Positions 33,674 through 46,154 of a stretch of DNA of 64,000 nucleotides are shown piece by piece. Position numbers and translations under genes: made by a program. The notes beneath the pieces were generated by a model. The model ran no database searches. It saw nothing but the letters and a program-made list of their open reading frames with translations, and was not told the DNA's origin. Source of the DNA: Galeopsis tetrahit. Taxonomy: Eukaryota; Streptophyta; Magnoliopsida; Lamiales; Lamiaceae. Each line of letters starts with the position of its first letter. Position 1 is the stretch's first letter. The stretch is taken from contig OY776119.1 in NCBI GenBank assembly GCA_963675135.1, positions 39,555,198-39,619,197 of the forward strand. The letters are read 5' to 3'.

Positions 33674-33792
33674 GGGTGCGATCATACCAGCACTAATGCA
33701 CCGGATCCCATCAGAACTCCGAAGTTAAGCGTGCTTGGGCGAGAGTAGTACTAGGATGGGTGACCCCCTGGGAAGTCCTCGTGTTGCACCCC
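33674..33792 (+). rRNA. 5S: 5S rRNA gene, copy 68
   Basis: Matches the consensus. GGACAGTT and GATGACTGAGG in the spacer, as after copy 61. Confidence 0.97.
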
Positions 33793-34173
33793 TTTTTGCC
33801 TCGCTTTGACGTTTTTCATTATCAATTTTTTTTTTCCCCCCTCTTTTTCTTTTGACCTTCGAAAGGAGAATTATATTTTTCTTTTGCCCGACTCCCCTCT
33901 CGCACCTCACAAAAAGTTGGAGACGAGCGCGGGCCCACCAGGCAGTCGCGCCAGGACAGTTACGGTCGAAATCGATGTGCGTCATCGCGCGGGGTGCTAG
34001 AAATTCGTCCACAGAGGGAAATCCACGATGACTGAGGGGAAGGTCTCGAAAAGAGCCTCGCGTTGATATGCGGAGGCACGCGTAACTCAAAACGGGCCGA
34101 AAGTTAGACCCGTTTGAATTTTGAGTGCGCGCCCTAGGTTGTGCATAAGTAAATTTATGAGCACAATCATGTC

Positions 34174-34292
34174 GGGTGCGATCATACCAGCACTAATGCA
34201 CCGGATACCATCAGAACTCCGAAGTTAAGCGTGCTTGGGCGAGAGTAGTACTAGGATGGGTGACCCCCTGGGAAGTCCTCGTGTTGCACCCC
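34174..34292 (+). rRNA. 5S: 5S rRNA gene, copy 69
   Basis: C34A. Confidence 0.97.
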
Positions 34293-34673
34293 TTTTTGCC
34301 TCGCTTTGACGTTTTTCATTATCAATTTTTTTTTTCCCCCCTCTTTTTCTTTTGACCTTCGAAAGGAGAATTATATTTTTCTTTTGCCCGACTCCCCTCT
34401 CGCACCTCACAAAAAGTTGGAGACGAGCGCGGGCCCACCAGGCAGTCGCGCCAGGACGGTTACGGTCGAAATCGATGTGCGTCATCGCGCGGGGTGCTAG
34501 AAATTCGTCCACAGAGGGAAATCCACGATGACCGAGGGGAAGGTCTCGAAAAGAGCCTCGCGTTGATATGCGGAGGCACGCGTAACTCAAAACGGGCCGA
34601 AAGTTAGACCCGTTTGAATTTTGAGTGCGCGCCCTAGGTTGTGCATAAGTAAATTTATGAGCACAATCATGTC

Positions 34674-34792
34674 GGGTGCGATCATACCAGCACTAATGCA
34701 CCGGATCCCATCAGAACTCCGAAGTTAAGCGTGCTTGGGCGAGAGTAGTACTAGGATGGGTGACCCCCTGGGAAGTCCTCGTGTTGCACCCT
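34674..34792 (+). rRNA. 5S: 5S rRNA gene, copy 70
   Basis: C119T (T6 terminator run). Confidence 0.97.
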
Positions 34793-35171
34793 TTTTTGCC
34801 TCGCTTTGACGTTTTTCATTATCAATTTTTTTTCCCCCCTCTTTTTCTTTTGACCTTCGAAAGGAGAATTATATTTTTCTTTTGCCCGACTCCCCTCTCG
34901 CACCTCACAAAAAGTTGGAGACGAGCGCGGGCCCACCAGGCAGTCGCGCCAGGACGGTTACGGTCGAAATCGATGTGCGTCATCGCGCGGGGTGCTAGAA
35001 ATTCGTCCACAGAGGGAAATCCACGATGACCGAGGGGAAGGTCTCGAAAAGAGCCTCGCGTTGATATGCGGAGGCACGCGTAACTCAAAACGGGCCGAAA
35101 GTTAGACCCGTTTGAATTTTGAGTGCGCGCCCTAGGTTGTGCATAAGTAAATTTATGAGCACAATCATGTC

Positions 35172-35290
35172 GGGTGCGATCATACCAGCACTAATGCACC
35201 GGATCCCATCAGAACTCCGAAGTTAAGCGTGCTTGGGCGAGAGTAGTACTAGGATGGGTGACCCCCTGGGAAGTCCTCGTGTTGCACCCC
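35172..35290 (+). rRNA. 5S: 5S rRNA gene, copy 71
   Basis: Matches the consensus. Confidence 0.97.
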
Positions 35291-35671
35291 TTTTTGCCTC
35301 GCTTTGACGTTTTTCATTATCAATTTTTTTTTTCCCCCCTCTTTTTCTTTTGACCTTCGAAAGGAGAATTATATTTTTCTTTTGCCCGACTCCCCTCTCG
35401 CACCTCACAAAAAGTTGGAGACGAGCGCGGGCCCACCAGGCAGTCGCGCCAGGACGGTTACGGTCGAAATCGATGTGCGTCATCGCGCGGGGTGCTAGAA
35501 ATTCGTCCACAGAGGGAAATCCACGATGACCGAGGGGAAGGTCTCGAAAAGAGCCTCGCGTTGATATGCGGAGGCACGCGTAACTCAAAACGGGCCGAAA
35601 GTTAGACCCGTTTGAATTTTGAGTGCGCGCCCTAGGTTGTGCATAAGTAAATTTATGAGCACAATCATGTC

Positions 35672-35790
35672 GGGTGCGATCATACCAGCACTAATGCACC
35701 GGATCCCATCAGAACTCCGAAGTTAAGCGTGCTTGGGCGAGAGTAGTACTAGGATGGGTGACCCCCTGGGAAGTCCTCGTGTTGCACCCC
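35672..35790 (+). rRNA. 5S: 5S rRNA gene, copy 72
   Basis: Matches the consensus. GGACAGTT in the spacer, and a private GCGCCATAGG at about 36130 before copy 73. Confidence 0.97.
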
Positions 35791-36171
35791 TTTTTGCCTC
35801 GCTTTGACGTTTTTCATTATCAATTTTTTTTTTCCCCCCTCTTTTTCTTTTGACCTTCGAAAGGAGAATTATATTTTTCTTTTGCCCGACTCCCCTCTCG
35901 CACCTCACAAAAAGTTGGAGACGAGCGCGGGCCCACCAGGCAGTCGCGCCAGGACAGTTACGGTCGAAATCGATGTGCGTCATCGCGCGGGGTGCTAGAA
36001 ATTCGTCCACAGAGGGAAATCCACGATGACCGAGGGGAAGGTCTCGAAAAGAGCCTCGCGTTGATATGCGGAGGCACGCGTAACTCAAAACGGGCCGAAA
36101 GTTAGACCCGTTTGAATTTTGAGTGCGCGCCATAGGTTGTGCATAAGTAAATTTATGAGCACAATCATGTC

Positions 36172-36290
36172 GGGTGCGATCATACCAGCACTAATGCACC
36201 GGATCCCATCAGAACTCCGAAGTTAAGCGTGCTTGGGCGAGAGTAGTACTAGGATGGGTGACCCCCTGGGAAGTCCTCGTGTTGCACCCC
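36172..36290 (+). rRNA. 5S: 5S rRNA gene, copy 73
   Basis: Matches the consensus. Private GTGCTGGAAATTC in the spacer. Confidence 0.97.
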
Positions 36291-36671
36291 TTTTTGCCTC
36301 GCTTTGACGTTTTTCATTATCAATTTTTTTTTTCCCCCCTCTTTTTCTTTTGACCTTCGAAAGGAGAATTATATTTTTCTTTTGCCCGACTCCCCTCTCG
36401 CACCTCACAAAAAGTTGGAGACGAGCGCGGGCCCACCAGGCAGTCGCGCCAGGACGGTTACGGTCGAAATCGATGTGCGTCATCGCGCGGGGTGCTGGAA
36501 ATTCGTCCACAGAGGGAAATCCACGATGACCGAGGGGAAGGTCTCGAAAAGAGCCTCGCGTTGATATGCGGAGGCACGCGTAACTCAAAACGGGCCGAAA
36601 GTTAGACCCGTTTGAATTTTGAGTGCGCGCCCTAGGTTGTGCATAAGTAAATTTATGAGCACAATCATGTC

Positions 36672-36790
36672 GGGTGCGATCATACCAGCACTAATGCACC
36701 GGATCCCATCAGAACTCCGAAGTTAAGCGTGCTTGGGCGAGAGTAGTTCTAGGATGGGTGACCCCCTGGGAAGTCCTCGTGTTGCACCCT
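36672..36790 (+). rRNA. 5S: 5S rRNA gene, copy 74
   Basis: A77T, between the intermediate element and the C box, and C119T. Copies 72-74 repeat the order of 68-70 (GGACAGTT spacer, then a C119T gene two units on). Confidence 0.97.
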
Positions 36791-37169
36791 TTTTTGCCTC
36801 GCTTTGACGTTTTTCATTATCAATTTTTTTTCCCCCCTCTTTTTCTTTTGACCTTCGAAAGGAGAATTATATTTTTCTTTTGCCCGACTCCCCTCTCGCA
36901 CCTCACAAAAAGTTGGAGACGAGCGCGGGCCCACCAGGCAGTCGCGCCAGGACGGTTACGGTCGAAATCGATGTGCGTCATCGCGCGGGGTGCTAGAAAT
37001 TCGTCCACAGAGGGAAATCCACGATGACCGAGGGGAAGGTCTCGAAAAGAGCCTCGCGTTGATATGCGGAGGCACGCGTAACTCAAAACGGGCCGAAAGT
37101 TAGACCCGTTTGAATTTTGAGTGCGCGCCCTAGGTTGTGCATAAGTAAATTTATGAGCACAATCATGTC

Positions 37170-37288
37170 GGGTGCGATCATACCAGCACTAATGCACCGG
37201 ATCCCATCAGAACTCCGAAGTTAAGCGTGCTTGGGCGAGAGTAGTACTAGGATGGGTGACCCCCTGGGAAGTCCTCGTGTTGCACCCC
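37170..37288 (+). rRNA. 5S: 5S rRNA gene, copy 75
   Basis: Matches the consensus. Confidence 0.97.
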
Positions 37289-37669
37289 TTTTTGCCTCGC
37301 TTTGACGTTTTTCATTATCAATTTTTTTTTTCCCCCCTCTTTTTCTTTTGACCTTCGAAAGGAGAATTATATTTTTCTTTTGCCCGACTCCCCTCTCGCA
37401 CCTCACAAAAAGTTGGAGACGAGCGCGGGCCCACCAGGCAGTCGCGCCAGGACGGTTACGGTCGAAATCGATGTGCGTCATCGCGCGGGGTGCTAGAAAT
37501 TCGTCCACAGAGGGAAATCCACGATGACCGAGGGGAAGGTCTCGAAAAGAGCCTCGCGTTGATATGCGGAGGCACGCGTAACTCAAAACGGGCCGAAAGT
37601 TAGACCCGTTTGAATTTTGAGTGCGCGCCCTAGGTTGTGCATAAGTAAATTTATGAGCACAATCATGTC

Positions 37670-37788
37670 GGGTGCGATCATACCAGCACTAATGCACCGG
37701 ATCCCATCAGAACTCCGAAGTTAAGCGTGCTTGGGCGAGAGTAGTACTAGGATGGGTGACCCCCTGGGAAGTCCTCGTGTTGCACCCC
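37670..37788 (+). rRNA. 5S: 5S rRNA gene, copy 76
   Basis: Matches the consensus. GGACAGTT in the spacer. Partner: copy 86. Confidence 0.97.
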
Positions 37789-38168
37789 TTTTTGCCTCGC
37801 TTTGACGTTTTTCATTATCAATTTTTTTTTCCCCCCTCTTTTTCTTTTGACCTTCGAAAGGAGAATTATATTTTTCTTTTGCCCGACTCCCCTCTCGCAC
37901 CTCACAAAAAGTTGGAGACGAGCGCGGGCCCACCAGGCAGTCGCGCCAGGACAGTTACGGTCGAAATCGATGTGCGTCATCGCGCGGGGTGCTAGAAATT
38001 CGTCCACAGAGGGAAATCCACGATGACCGAGGGGAAGGTCTCGAAAAGAGCCTCGCGTTGATATGCGGAGGCACGCGTAACTCAAAACGGGCCGAAAGTT
38101 AGACCCGTTTGAATTTTGAGTGCGCGCCCTAGGTTGTGCATAAGTAAATTTATGAGCACAATCATGTC

Positions 38169-38287
38169 GGGTGCGATCATACCAGCACTAATGCACCGGA
38201 TCCCATCAGAACTCCGAAGTTAAGCGTGCTTGGGCGAGAGTAGTACTAGGATGGGTGACCCCCTGGGAAGTCCTCGTGTTGCACCCC
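38169..38287 (+). rRNA. 5S: 5S rRNA gene, copy 77
   Basis: Matches the consensus. Partner: copy 87. Confidence 0.97.
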
Positions 38288-38667
38288 TTTTTGCCTCGCT
38301 TTGACGTTTTTCATTATCAATTTTTTTTTCCCCCCTCTTTTTCTTTTGACCTTCGAAAGGAGAATTATATTTTTCTTTTGCCCGACTCCCCTCTCGCACC
38401 TCACAAAAAGTTGGAGACGAGCGCGGGCCCACCAGGCAGTCGCGCCAGGACGGTTACGGTCGAAATCGATGTGCGTCATCGCGCGGGGTGCTAGAAATTC
38501 GTCCACAGAGGGAAATCCACGATGACCGAGGGGAAGGTCTCGAAAAGAGCCTCGCGTTGATATGCGGAGGCACGCGTAACTCAAAACGGGCCGAAAGTTA
38601 GACCCGTTTGAATTTTGAGTGCGCGCCCTAGGTTGTGCATAAGTAAATTTATGAGCACAATCATGTC

Positions 38668-38786
38668 GGGTGCGATCATACCAGCACTAATGCACCGGAT
38701 CCCATCAGAACTCCGAAGTTAAGCGTGCTTGGGCGAGAGTAGTACTAGGATGGGTGACCCCCTGGGAAGTCCTCGTGTTGCACCCC
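38668..38786 (+). rRNA. 5S: 5S rRNA gene, copy 78
   Basis: Matches the consensus. T8C7 tract. Partner: copy 88. Confidence 0.97.
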
Positions 38787-39166
38787 TTTTTGCCTCGCTT
38801 TGACGTTTTTCATTATCAATTTTTTTTCCCCCCCTCTTTTTCTTTTGACCTTCGAAAGGAGAATTATATTTTTCTTTTGCCCGACTCCCCTCTCGCACCT
38901 CACAAAAAGTTGGAGACGAGCGCGGGCCCACCAGGCAGTCGCGCCAGGACGGTTACGGTCGAAATCGATGTGCGTCATCGCGCGGGGTGCTAGAAATTCG
39001 TCCACAGAGGGAAATCCACGATGACCGAGGGGAAGGTCTCGAAAAGAGCCTCGCGTTGATATGCGGAGGCACGCGTAACTCAAAACGGGCCGAAAGTTAG
39101 ACCCGTTTGAATTTTGAGTGCGCGCCCTAGGTTGTGCATAAGTAAATTTATGAGCACAATCATGTC

Positions 39167-39285
39167 GGGTGCGATCATACCAGCACTAATGCACCAGATC
39201 CCATCAGAACTCCGAAGTTAAGCGTGCTTGGGCGAGAGTAGTACTAGGATGGGTGACCCCCTGGGAAGTCCTCGTGTTGCACCCC
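39167..39285 (+). rRNA. 5S: 5S rRNA gene, copy 79
   Basis: G30A, a CpG changed to CpA, not shared with its partner copy 89. Spacer with GACATTTTTC (also CpG to CpA). Confidence 0.97.
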
Positions 39286-39666
39286 TTTTTGCCTCGCTTT
39301 GACATTTTTCATTATCAATTTTTTTTTTCCCCCCTCTTTTTCTTTTGACCTTCGAAAGGAGAATTATATTTTTCTTTTGCCCGACTCCCCTCTCGCACCT
39401 CACAAAAAGTTGGAGACGAGCGCGGGCCCACCAGGCAGTCGCGCCAGGACGGTTACGGTCGAAATCGATGTGCGTCATCGCGCGGGGTGCTAGAAATTCG
39501 TCCACAGAGGGAAATCCACGATGACCGAGGGGAAGGTCTCGAAAAGAGCCTCGCGTTGATATGCGGAGGCACGCGTAACTCAAAACGGGCCGAAAGTTAG
39601 ACCCGTTTGAATTTTGAGTGCGCGCCCTAGGTTGTGCATAAGTAAATTTATGAGCACAATCATGTC

Positions 39667-39785
39667 GGGTGCGATCATACCAGCACTAATGCACCGGATC
39701 CCATCAGAACTCCGAAGTTAAGCGTGCTTGGGCGAGAGTAGTACTAGGATGGGTGACCCCCTGGGAAGTCCTCGTGTTGCACCCC
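39667..39785 (+). rRNA. 5S: 5S rRNA gene, copy 80
   Basis: Matches the consensus. GGACAGTT spacer. Partner: copy 90. Confidence 0.97.
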
Positions 39786-40166
39786 TTTTTGCCTCGCTTT
39801 GACGTTTTTCATTATCAATTTTTTTTTTCCCCCCTCTTTTTCTTTTGACCTTCGAAAGGAGAATTATATTTTTCTTTTGCCCGACTCCCCTCTCGCACCT
39901 CACAAAAAGTTGGAGACGAGCGCGGGCCCACCAGGCAGTCGCGCCAGGACAGTTACGGTCGAAATCGATGTGCGTCATCGCGCGGGGTGCTAGAAATTCG
40001 TCCACAGAGGGAAATCCACGATGACCGAGGGGAAGGTCTCGAAAAGAGCCTCGCGTTGATATGCGGAGGCACGCGTAACTCAAAACGGGCCGAAAGTTAG
40101 ACCCGTTTGAATTTTGAGTGCGCGCCCTAGGTTGTGCATAAGTAAATTTATGAGCACAATCATGTC

Positions 40167-40285
40167 GGGTGCGATCATACCAGCACTAATGCACCGGATC
40201 CCATCAGAACTCCGAAGTTAAGCGTGCTTGGGCGAGAGTAGTACTAGGATGGGTGACCCCCTGGGAAGTCCTCGTGTTGCACCCC
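40167..40285 (+). rRNA. 5S: 5S rRNA gene, copy 81
   Basis: Matches the consensus. Partner: copy 91. Confidence 0.97.
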
Positions 40286-40665
40286 TTTTTGCCTCGCTTT
40301 GACGTTTTTCATTATCAATTTTTTTTTCCCCCCTCTTTTTCTTTTGACCTTCGAAAGGAGAATTATATTTTTCTTTTGCCCGACTCCCCTCTCGCACCTC
40401 ACAAAAAGTTGGAGACGAGCGCGGGCCCACCAGGCAGTCGCGCCAGGACGGTTACGGTCGAAATCGATGTGCGTCATCGCGCGGGGTGCTAGAAATTCGT
40501 CCACAGAGGGAAATCCACGATGACCGAGGGGAAGGTCTCGAAAAGAGCCTCGCGTTGATATGCGGAGGCACGCGTAACTCAAAACGGGCCGAAAGTTAGA
40601 CCCGTTTGAATTTTGAGTGCGCGCCCTAGGTTGTGCATAAGTAAATTTATGAGCACAATCATGTC

Positions 40666-40784
40666 GGGTGCGATCATACCAGCACTAATGCACCGGATCC
40701 CATCAGAACTCCGAAGTTAAGCGTGCTTGGGCGAGAGTAGTACTAGGATGGGTGACCCCCTGGGAAGTCCTCGTGTTGCACCCC
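40666..40784 (+). rRNA. 5S: 5S rRNA gene, copy 82
   Basis: Matches the consensus. Seven-C tract. Partner: copy 92. Confidence 0.97.
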
Positions 40785-41163
40785 TTTTTGCCTCGCTTTG
40801 ACGTTTTTCATTATCAATTTTTTTCCCCCCCTCTTTTTCTTTTGACCTTCGAAAGGAGAATTATATTTTTCTTTTGCCCGACTCCCCTCTCGCACCTCAC
40901 AAAAAGTTGGAGACGAGCGCGGGCCCACCAGGCAGTCGCGCCAGGACGGTTACGGTCGAAATCGATGTGCGTCATCGCGCGGGGTGCTAGAAATTCGTCC
41001 ACAGAGGGAAATCCACGATGACCGAGGGGAAGGTCTCGAAAAGAGCCTCGCGTTGATATGCGGAGGCACGCGTAACTCAAAACGGGCCGAAAGTTAGACC
41101 CGTTTGAATTTTGAGTGCGCGCCCTAGGTTGTGCATAAGTAAATTTATGAGCACAATCATGTC

Positions 41164-41282
41164 GGGTGCGATCATACCAGCACTAATGCACCGGATCCCA
41201 TCAGAACTCCGAAGTTAAGCGTGCTTGGGCGAGAGTAGTACTAGGATGGGTGACCCCCTGGGAAGTCCTCGTGTTGCACCCC
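41164..41282 (+). rRNA. 5S: 5S rRNA gene, copy 83
   Basis: Matches the consensus. GACATTTTTC spacer. Partner: copy 93. Confidence 0.97.
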
Positions 41283-41663
41283 TTTTTGCCTCGCTTTGAC
41301 ATTTTTCATTATCAATTTTTTTTTTCCCCCCTCTTTTTCTTTTGACCTTCGAAAGGAGAATTATATTTTTCTTTTGCCCGACTCCCCTCTCGCACCTCAC
41401 AAAAAGTTGGAGACGAGCGCGGGCCCACCAGGCAGTCGCGCCAGGACGGTTACGGTCGAAATCGATGTGCGTCATCGCGCGGGGTGCTAGAAATTCGTCC
41501 ACAGAGGGAAATCCACGATGACCGAGGGGAAGGTCTCGAAAAGAGCCTCGCGTTGATATGCGGAGGCACGCGTAACTCAAAACGGGCCGAAAGTTAGACC
41601 CGTTTGAATTTTGAGTGCGCGCCCTAGGTTGTGCATAAGTAAATTTATGAGCACAATCATGTC

Positions 41664-41782
41664 GGGTGCGATCATACCAGCACTAATGCACCGGATCCCA
41701 TCAGAACTCCGAAGTTAAGCGTGGTTGGGCGAGAGTAGTACTAGGATGGGTGACCCCCTGGGAAGTCCTCGTGTTGCACCCC
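41664..41782 (+). rRNA. 5S: 5S rRNA gene, copy 84
   Basis: C61G, in the A box, shared with copies 94 and 97. T10C5 tract. Confidence 0.97.
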
Positions 41783-42162
41783 TTTTTGCCTCGCTTTGAC
41801 GTTTTTCATTATCAATTTTTTTTTTCCCCCTCTTTTTCTTTTGACCTTCGAAAGGAGAATTATATTTTTCTTTTGCCCGACTCCCCTCTCGCACCTCACA
41901 AAAAGTTGGAGACGAGCGCGGGCCCACCAGGCAGTCGCGCCAGGACGGTTACGGTCGAAATCGATGTGCGTCATCGCGCGGGGTGCTAGAAATTCGTCCA
42001 CAGAGGGAAATCCACGATGACCGAGGGGAAGGTCTCGAAAAGAGCCTCGCGTTGATATGCGGAGGCACGCGTAACTCAAAACGGGCCGAAAGTTAGACCC
42101 GTTTGAATTTTGAGTGCGCGCCCTAGGTTGTGCATAAGTAAATTTATGAGCACAATCATGTC

Positions 42163-42281
42163 GGGTGCGATCATACCAGCACTAATGCACCGGATCCCAT
42201 CAGAACTCCGAAGTTAAGCGTGCTTGGGCGAGAGTAGTACTAGGATGGGTCACCCCCTGGGAAGTCCTCGTGTTGCAACCC
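42163..42281 (+). rRNA. 5S: 5S rRNA gene, copy 85
   Basis: G89C in the C box and C116A, which unpairs G3 in helix I. Both are unique here. Of all full-length copies this is the best candidate for loss of function, as promoter and RNA fold are both hit. Confidence 0.95.
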
Positions 42282-42660
42282 TTTTTGCCTCGCTTTGACG
42301 TTTTTCATTATCAATTTTTTTTCCCCCCTCTTTTTCTTTTGACCTTCGAAAGGAGAATTATATTTTTCTTTTGCCCGACTCCCCTCTCGCACCTCACAAA
42401 AAGTTGGAGACGAGCGCGGGCCCACCAGGCAGTCGCGCCAGGACGGTTACGGTCGAAATCGATGTGCGTCATCGCGCGGGGTGCTAGAAATTCGTCCACA
42501 GAGGGAAATCCACGATGACCGAGGGGAAGGTCTCGAAAAGAGCCTCGCGTTGATATGCGGAGGCACGCGTAACTCAAAACGGGCCGAAAGTTAGACCCGT
42601 TTGAATTTTGAGTGCGCGCCCTAGGTTGTGCATAAGTAAATTTATGAGCACAATCATGTC

Positions 42661-42779
42661 GGGTGCGATCATACCAGCACTAATGCACCGGATCCCATCA
42701 GAACTCCGAAGTTAAGCGTGCTTGGGCGAGAGTAGTACTAGGATGGGTGACCCCCTGGGAAGTCCTCGTGTTGCACCCC
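42661..42779 (+). rRNA. 5S: 5S rRNA gene, copy 86
   Basis: Matches the consensus. GGACAGTT spacer. Confidence 0.97.
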
Positions 42780-43159
42780 TTTTTGCCTCGCTTTGACGTT
42801 TTTCATTATCAATTTTTTTTTCCCCCCTCTTTTTCTTTTGACCTTCGAAAGGAGAATTATATTTTTCTTTTGCCCGACTCCCCTCTCGCACCTCACAAAA
42901 AGTTGGAGACGAGCGCGGGCCCACCAGGCAGTCGCGCCAGGACAGTTACGGTCGAAATCGATGTGCGTCATCGCGCGGGGTGCTAGAAATTCGTCCACAG
43001 AGGGAAATCCACGATGACCGAGGGGAAGGTCTCGAAAAGAGCCTCGCGTTGATATGCGGAGGCACGCGTAACTCAAAACGGGCCGAAAGTTAGACCCGTT
43101 TGAATTTTGAGTGCGCGCCCTAGGTTGTGCATAAGTAAATTTATGAGCACAATCATGTC

Positions 43160-43278
43160 GGGTGCGATCATACCAGCACTAATGCACCGGATCCCATCAG
43201 AACTCCGAAGTTAAGCGTGCTTGGGCGAGAGTAGTACTAGGATGGGTGACCCCCTGGGAAGTCCTCGTGTTGCACCCC
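43160..43278 (+). rRNA. 5S: 5S rRNA gene, copy 87
   Basis: Matches the consensus. The spacer has TTTATAAGCAC in the right arm of the promoter dyad before copy 88. Confidence 0.97.
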
Positions 43279-43657
43279 TTTTTGCCTCGCTTTGACGTTT
43301 TTCATTATCAATTTTTTTTCCCCCCTCTTTTTCTTTTGACCTTCGAAAGGAGAATTATATTTTTCTTTTGCCCGACTCCCCTCTCGCACCTCACAAAAAG
43401 TTGGAGACGAGCGCGGGCCCACCAGGCAGTCGCGCCAGGACGGTTACGGTCGAAATCGATGTGCGTCATCGCGCGGGGTGCTAGAAATTCGTCCACAGAG
43501 GGAAATCCACGATGACCGAGGGGAAGGTCTCGAAAAGAGCCTCGCGTTGATATGCGGAGGCACGCGTAACTCAAAACGGGCCGAAAGTTAGACCCGTTTG
43601 AATTTTGAGTGCGCGCCCTAGGTTGTGCATAAGTAAATTTATAAGCACAATCATGTC

Positions 43658-43776
43658 GGGTGCGATCATACCAGCACTAATGCACCGGATCCCATCAGAA
43701 CTCCGAAGTTAAGCGTGCTTGGGCGAGAGTAGTACTAGGATGGGTGACCCCCTGGGAAGTCCTCGTGTTGCACCCC
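43658..43776 (+). rRNA. 5S: 5S rRNA gene, copy 88
   Basis: Matches the consensus; its 5' flank has a G to A change at -15. T8C7 tract. Confidence 0.97.
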
Positions 43777-44156
43777 TTTTTGCCTCGCTTTGACGTTTTT
43801 CATTATCAATTTTTTTTCCCCCCCTCTTTTTCTTTTGACCTTCGAAAGGAGAATTATATTTTTCTTTTGCCCGACTCCCCTCTCGCACCTCACAAAAAGT
43901 TGGAGACGAGCGCGGGCCCACCAGGCAGTCGCGCCAGGACGGTTACGGTCGAAATCGATGTGCGTCATCGCGCGGGGTGCTAGAAATTCGTCCACAGAGG
44001 GAAATCCACGATGACCGAGGGGAAGGTCTCGAAAAGAGCCTCGCGTTGATATGCGGAGGCACGCGTAACTCAAAACGGGCCGAAAGTTAGACCCGTTTGA
44101 ATTTTGAGTGCGCGCCCTAGGTTGTGCATAAGTAAATTTATGAGCACAATCATGTC

Positions 44157-44275
44157 GGGTGCGATCATACCAGCACTAATGCACCGGATCCCATCAGAAC
44201 TCCGAAGTTAAGCGTGCTTGGGCGAGAGTAGTACTAGGATGGGTGACCCCCTGGGAAGTCCTCGTGTTGCACCCC
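44157..44275 (+). rRNA. 5S: 5S rRNA gene, copy 89
   Basis: Matches the consensus. GACATTTTTC spacer. Confidence 0.97.
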
Positions 44276-44656
44276 TTTTTGCCTCGCTTTGACATTTTTC
44301 ATTATCAATTTTTTTTTTCCCCCCTCTTTTTCTTTTGACCTTCGAAAGGAGAATTATATTTTTCTTTTGCCCGACTCCCCTCTCGCACCTCACAAAAAGT
44401 TGGAGACGAGCGCGGGCCCACCAGGCAGTCGCGCCAGGACGGTTACGGTCGAAATCGATGTGCGTCATCGCGCGGGGTGCTAGAAATTCGTCCACAGAGG
44501 GAAATCCACGATGACCGAGGGGAAGGTCTCGAAAAGAGCCTCGCGTTGATATGCGGAGGCACGCGTAACTCAAAACGGGCCGAAAGTTAGACCCGTTTGA
44601 ATTTTGAGTGCGCGCCCTAGGTTGTGCATAAGTAAATTTATGAGCACAATCATGTC

Positions 44657-44775
44657 GGGTGCGATCATACCAGCACTAATGCACCGGATCCCATCAGAAC
44701 TCCGAAGTTAAGCGTGCTTGGGCGAGAGTAGTACTAGGATGGGTGACCCCCTGGGAAGTCCTCGTGTTGCACCCC
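44657..44775 (+). rRNA. 5S: 5S rRNA gene, copy 90
   Basis: Matches the consensus. Last GGACAGTT spacer of the window. Confidence 0.97.
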
Positions 44776-45156
44776 TTTTTGCCTCGCTTTGACGTTTTTC
44801 ATTATCAATTTTTTTTTTCCCCCCTCTTTTTCTTTTGACCTTCGAAAGGAGAATTATATTTTTCTTTTGCCCGACTCCCCTCTCGCACCTCACAAAAAGT
44901 TGGAGACGAGCGCGGGCCCACCAGGCAGTCGCGCCAGGACAGTTACGGTCGAAATCGATGTGCGTCATCGCGCGGGGTGCTAGAAATTCGTCCACAGAGG
45001 GAAATCCACGATGACCGAGGGGAAGGTCTCGAAAAGAGCCTCGCGTTGATATGCGGAGGCACGCGTAACTCAAAACGGGCCGAAAGTTAGACCCGTTTGA
45101 ATTTTGAGTGCGCGCCCTAGGTTGTGCATAAGTAAATTTATGAGCACAATCATGTC

Positions 45157-45275
45157 GGGTGCGATCATACCAGCACTAATGCACCGGATCCCATCAGAAC
45201 TCCGAAGTTAAGCGTGCTTGGGCGAGAGTAGTACTAGGATGGGTGACCCCCTGGGAAGTCCTCGTGTTGCACCCC
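45157..45275 (+). rRNA. 5S: 5S rRNA gene, copy 91
   Basis: Matches the consensus. Confidence 0.97.
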
Positions 45276-45655
45276 TTTTTGCCTCGCTTTGACGTTTTTC
45301 ATTATCAATTTTTTTTTCCCCCCTCTTTTTCTTTTGACCTTCGAAAGGAGAATTATATTTTTCTTTTGCCCGACTCCCCTCTCGCACCTCACAAAAAGTT
45401 GGAGACGAGCGCGGGCCCACCAGGCAGTCGCGCCAGGACGGTTACGGTCGAAATCGATGTGCGTCATCGCGCGGGGTGCTAGAAATTCGTCCACAGAGGG
45501 AAATCCACGATGACCGAGGGGAAGGTCTCGAAAAGAGCCTCGCGTTGATATGCGGAGGCACGCGTAACTCAAAACGGGCCGAAAGTTAGACCCGTTTGAA
45601 TTTTGAGTGCGCGCCCTAGGTTGTGCATAAGTAAATTTATGAGCACAATCATGTC

Positions 45656-45774
45656 GGGTGCGATCATACCAGCACTAATGCACCGGATCCCATCAGAACT
45701 CCGAAGTTAAGCGTGCTTGGGCGAGAGTAGTACTAGGATGGGTGACCCCCTGGGAAGTCCTCGTGTTGCACCCC
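45656..45774 (+). rRNA. 5S: 5S rRNA gene, copy 92
   Basis: Matches the consensus. T8C7 tract. Confidence 0.97.
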
Positions 45775-46154
45775 TTTTTGCCTCGCTTTGACGTTTTTCA
45801 TTATCAATTTTTTTTCCCCCCCTCTTTTTCTTTTGACCTTCGAAAGGAGAATTATATTTTTCTTTTGCCCGACTCCCCTCTCGCACCTCACAAAAAGTTG
45901 GAGACGAGCGCGGGCCCACCAGGCAGTCGCGCCAGGACGGTTACGGTCGAAATCGATGTGCGTCATCGCGCGGGGTGCTAGAAATTCGTCCACAGAGGGA
46001 AATCCACGATGACCGAGGGGAAGGTCTCGAAAAGAGCCTCGCGTTGATATGCGGAGGCACGCGTAACTCAAAACGGGCCGAAAGTTAGACCCGTTTGAAT
46101 TTTGAGTGCGCGCCCTAGGTTGTGCATAAGTAAATTTATGAGCACAATCATGTC

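Larger units (their letters stand above)
28687..35671 (+). repeat. Higher-order duplication with a seven-unit period (about 3493 bp)
   Basis: Genes 58-64 (28687-32179) return as genes 65-71 (32180-35671) at an offset of 3492-3493 bp. Shared marks: C34A in 58 and 65, T53C in 59 and 66, GGACAGTT with GATGACTGAGG in the spacers of 61 and 68, C34A in 62 and 69, and C119T in 63 and 70. Copies 58 and 65 differ (G113A against C116T). Confidence 0.9.
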
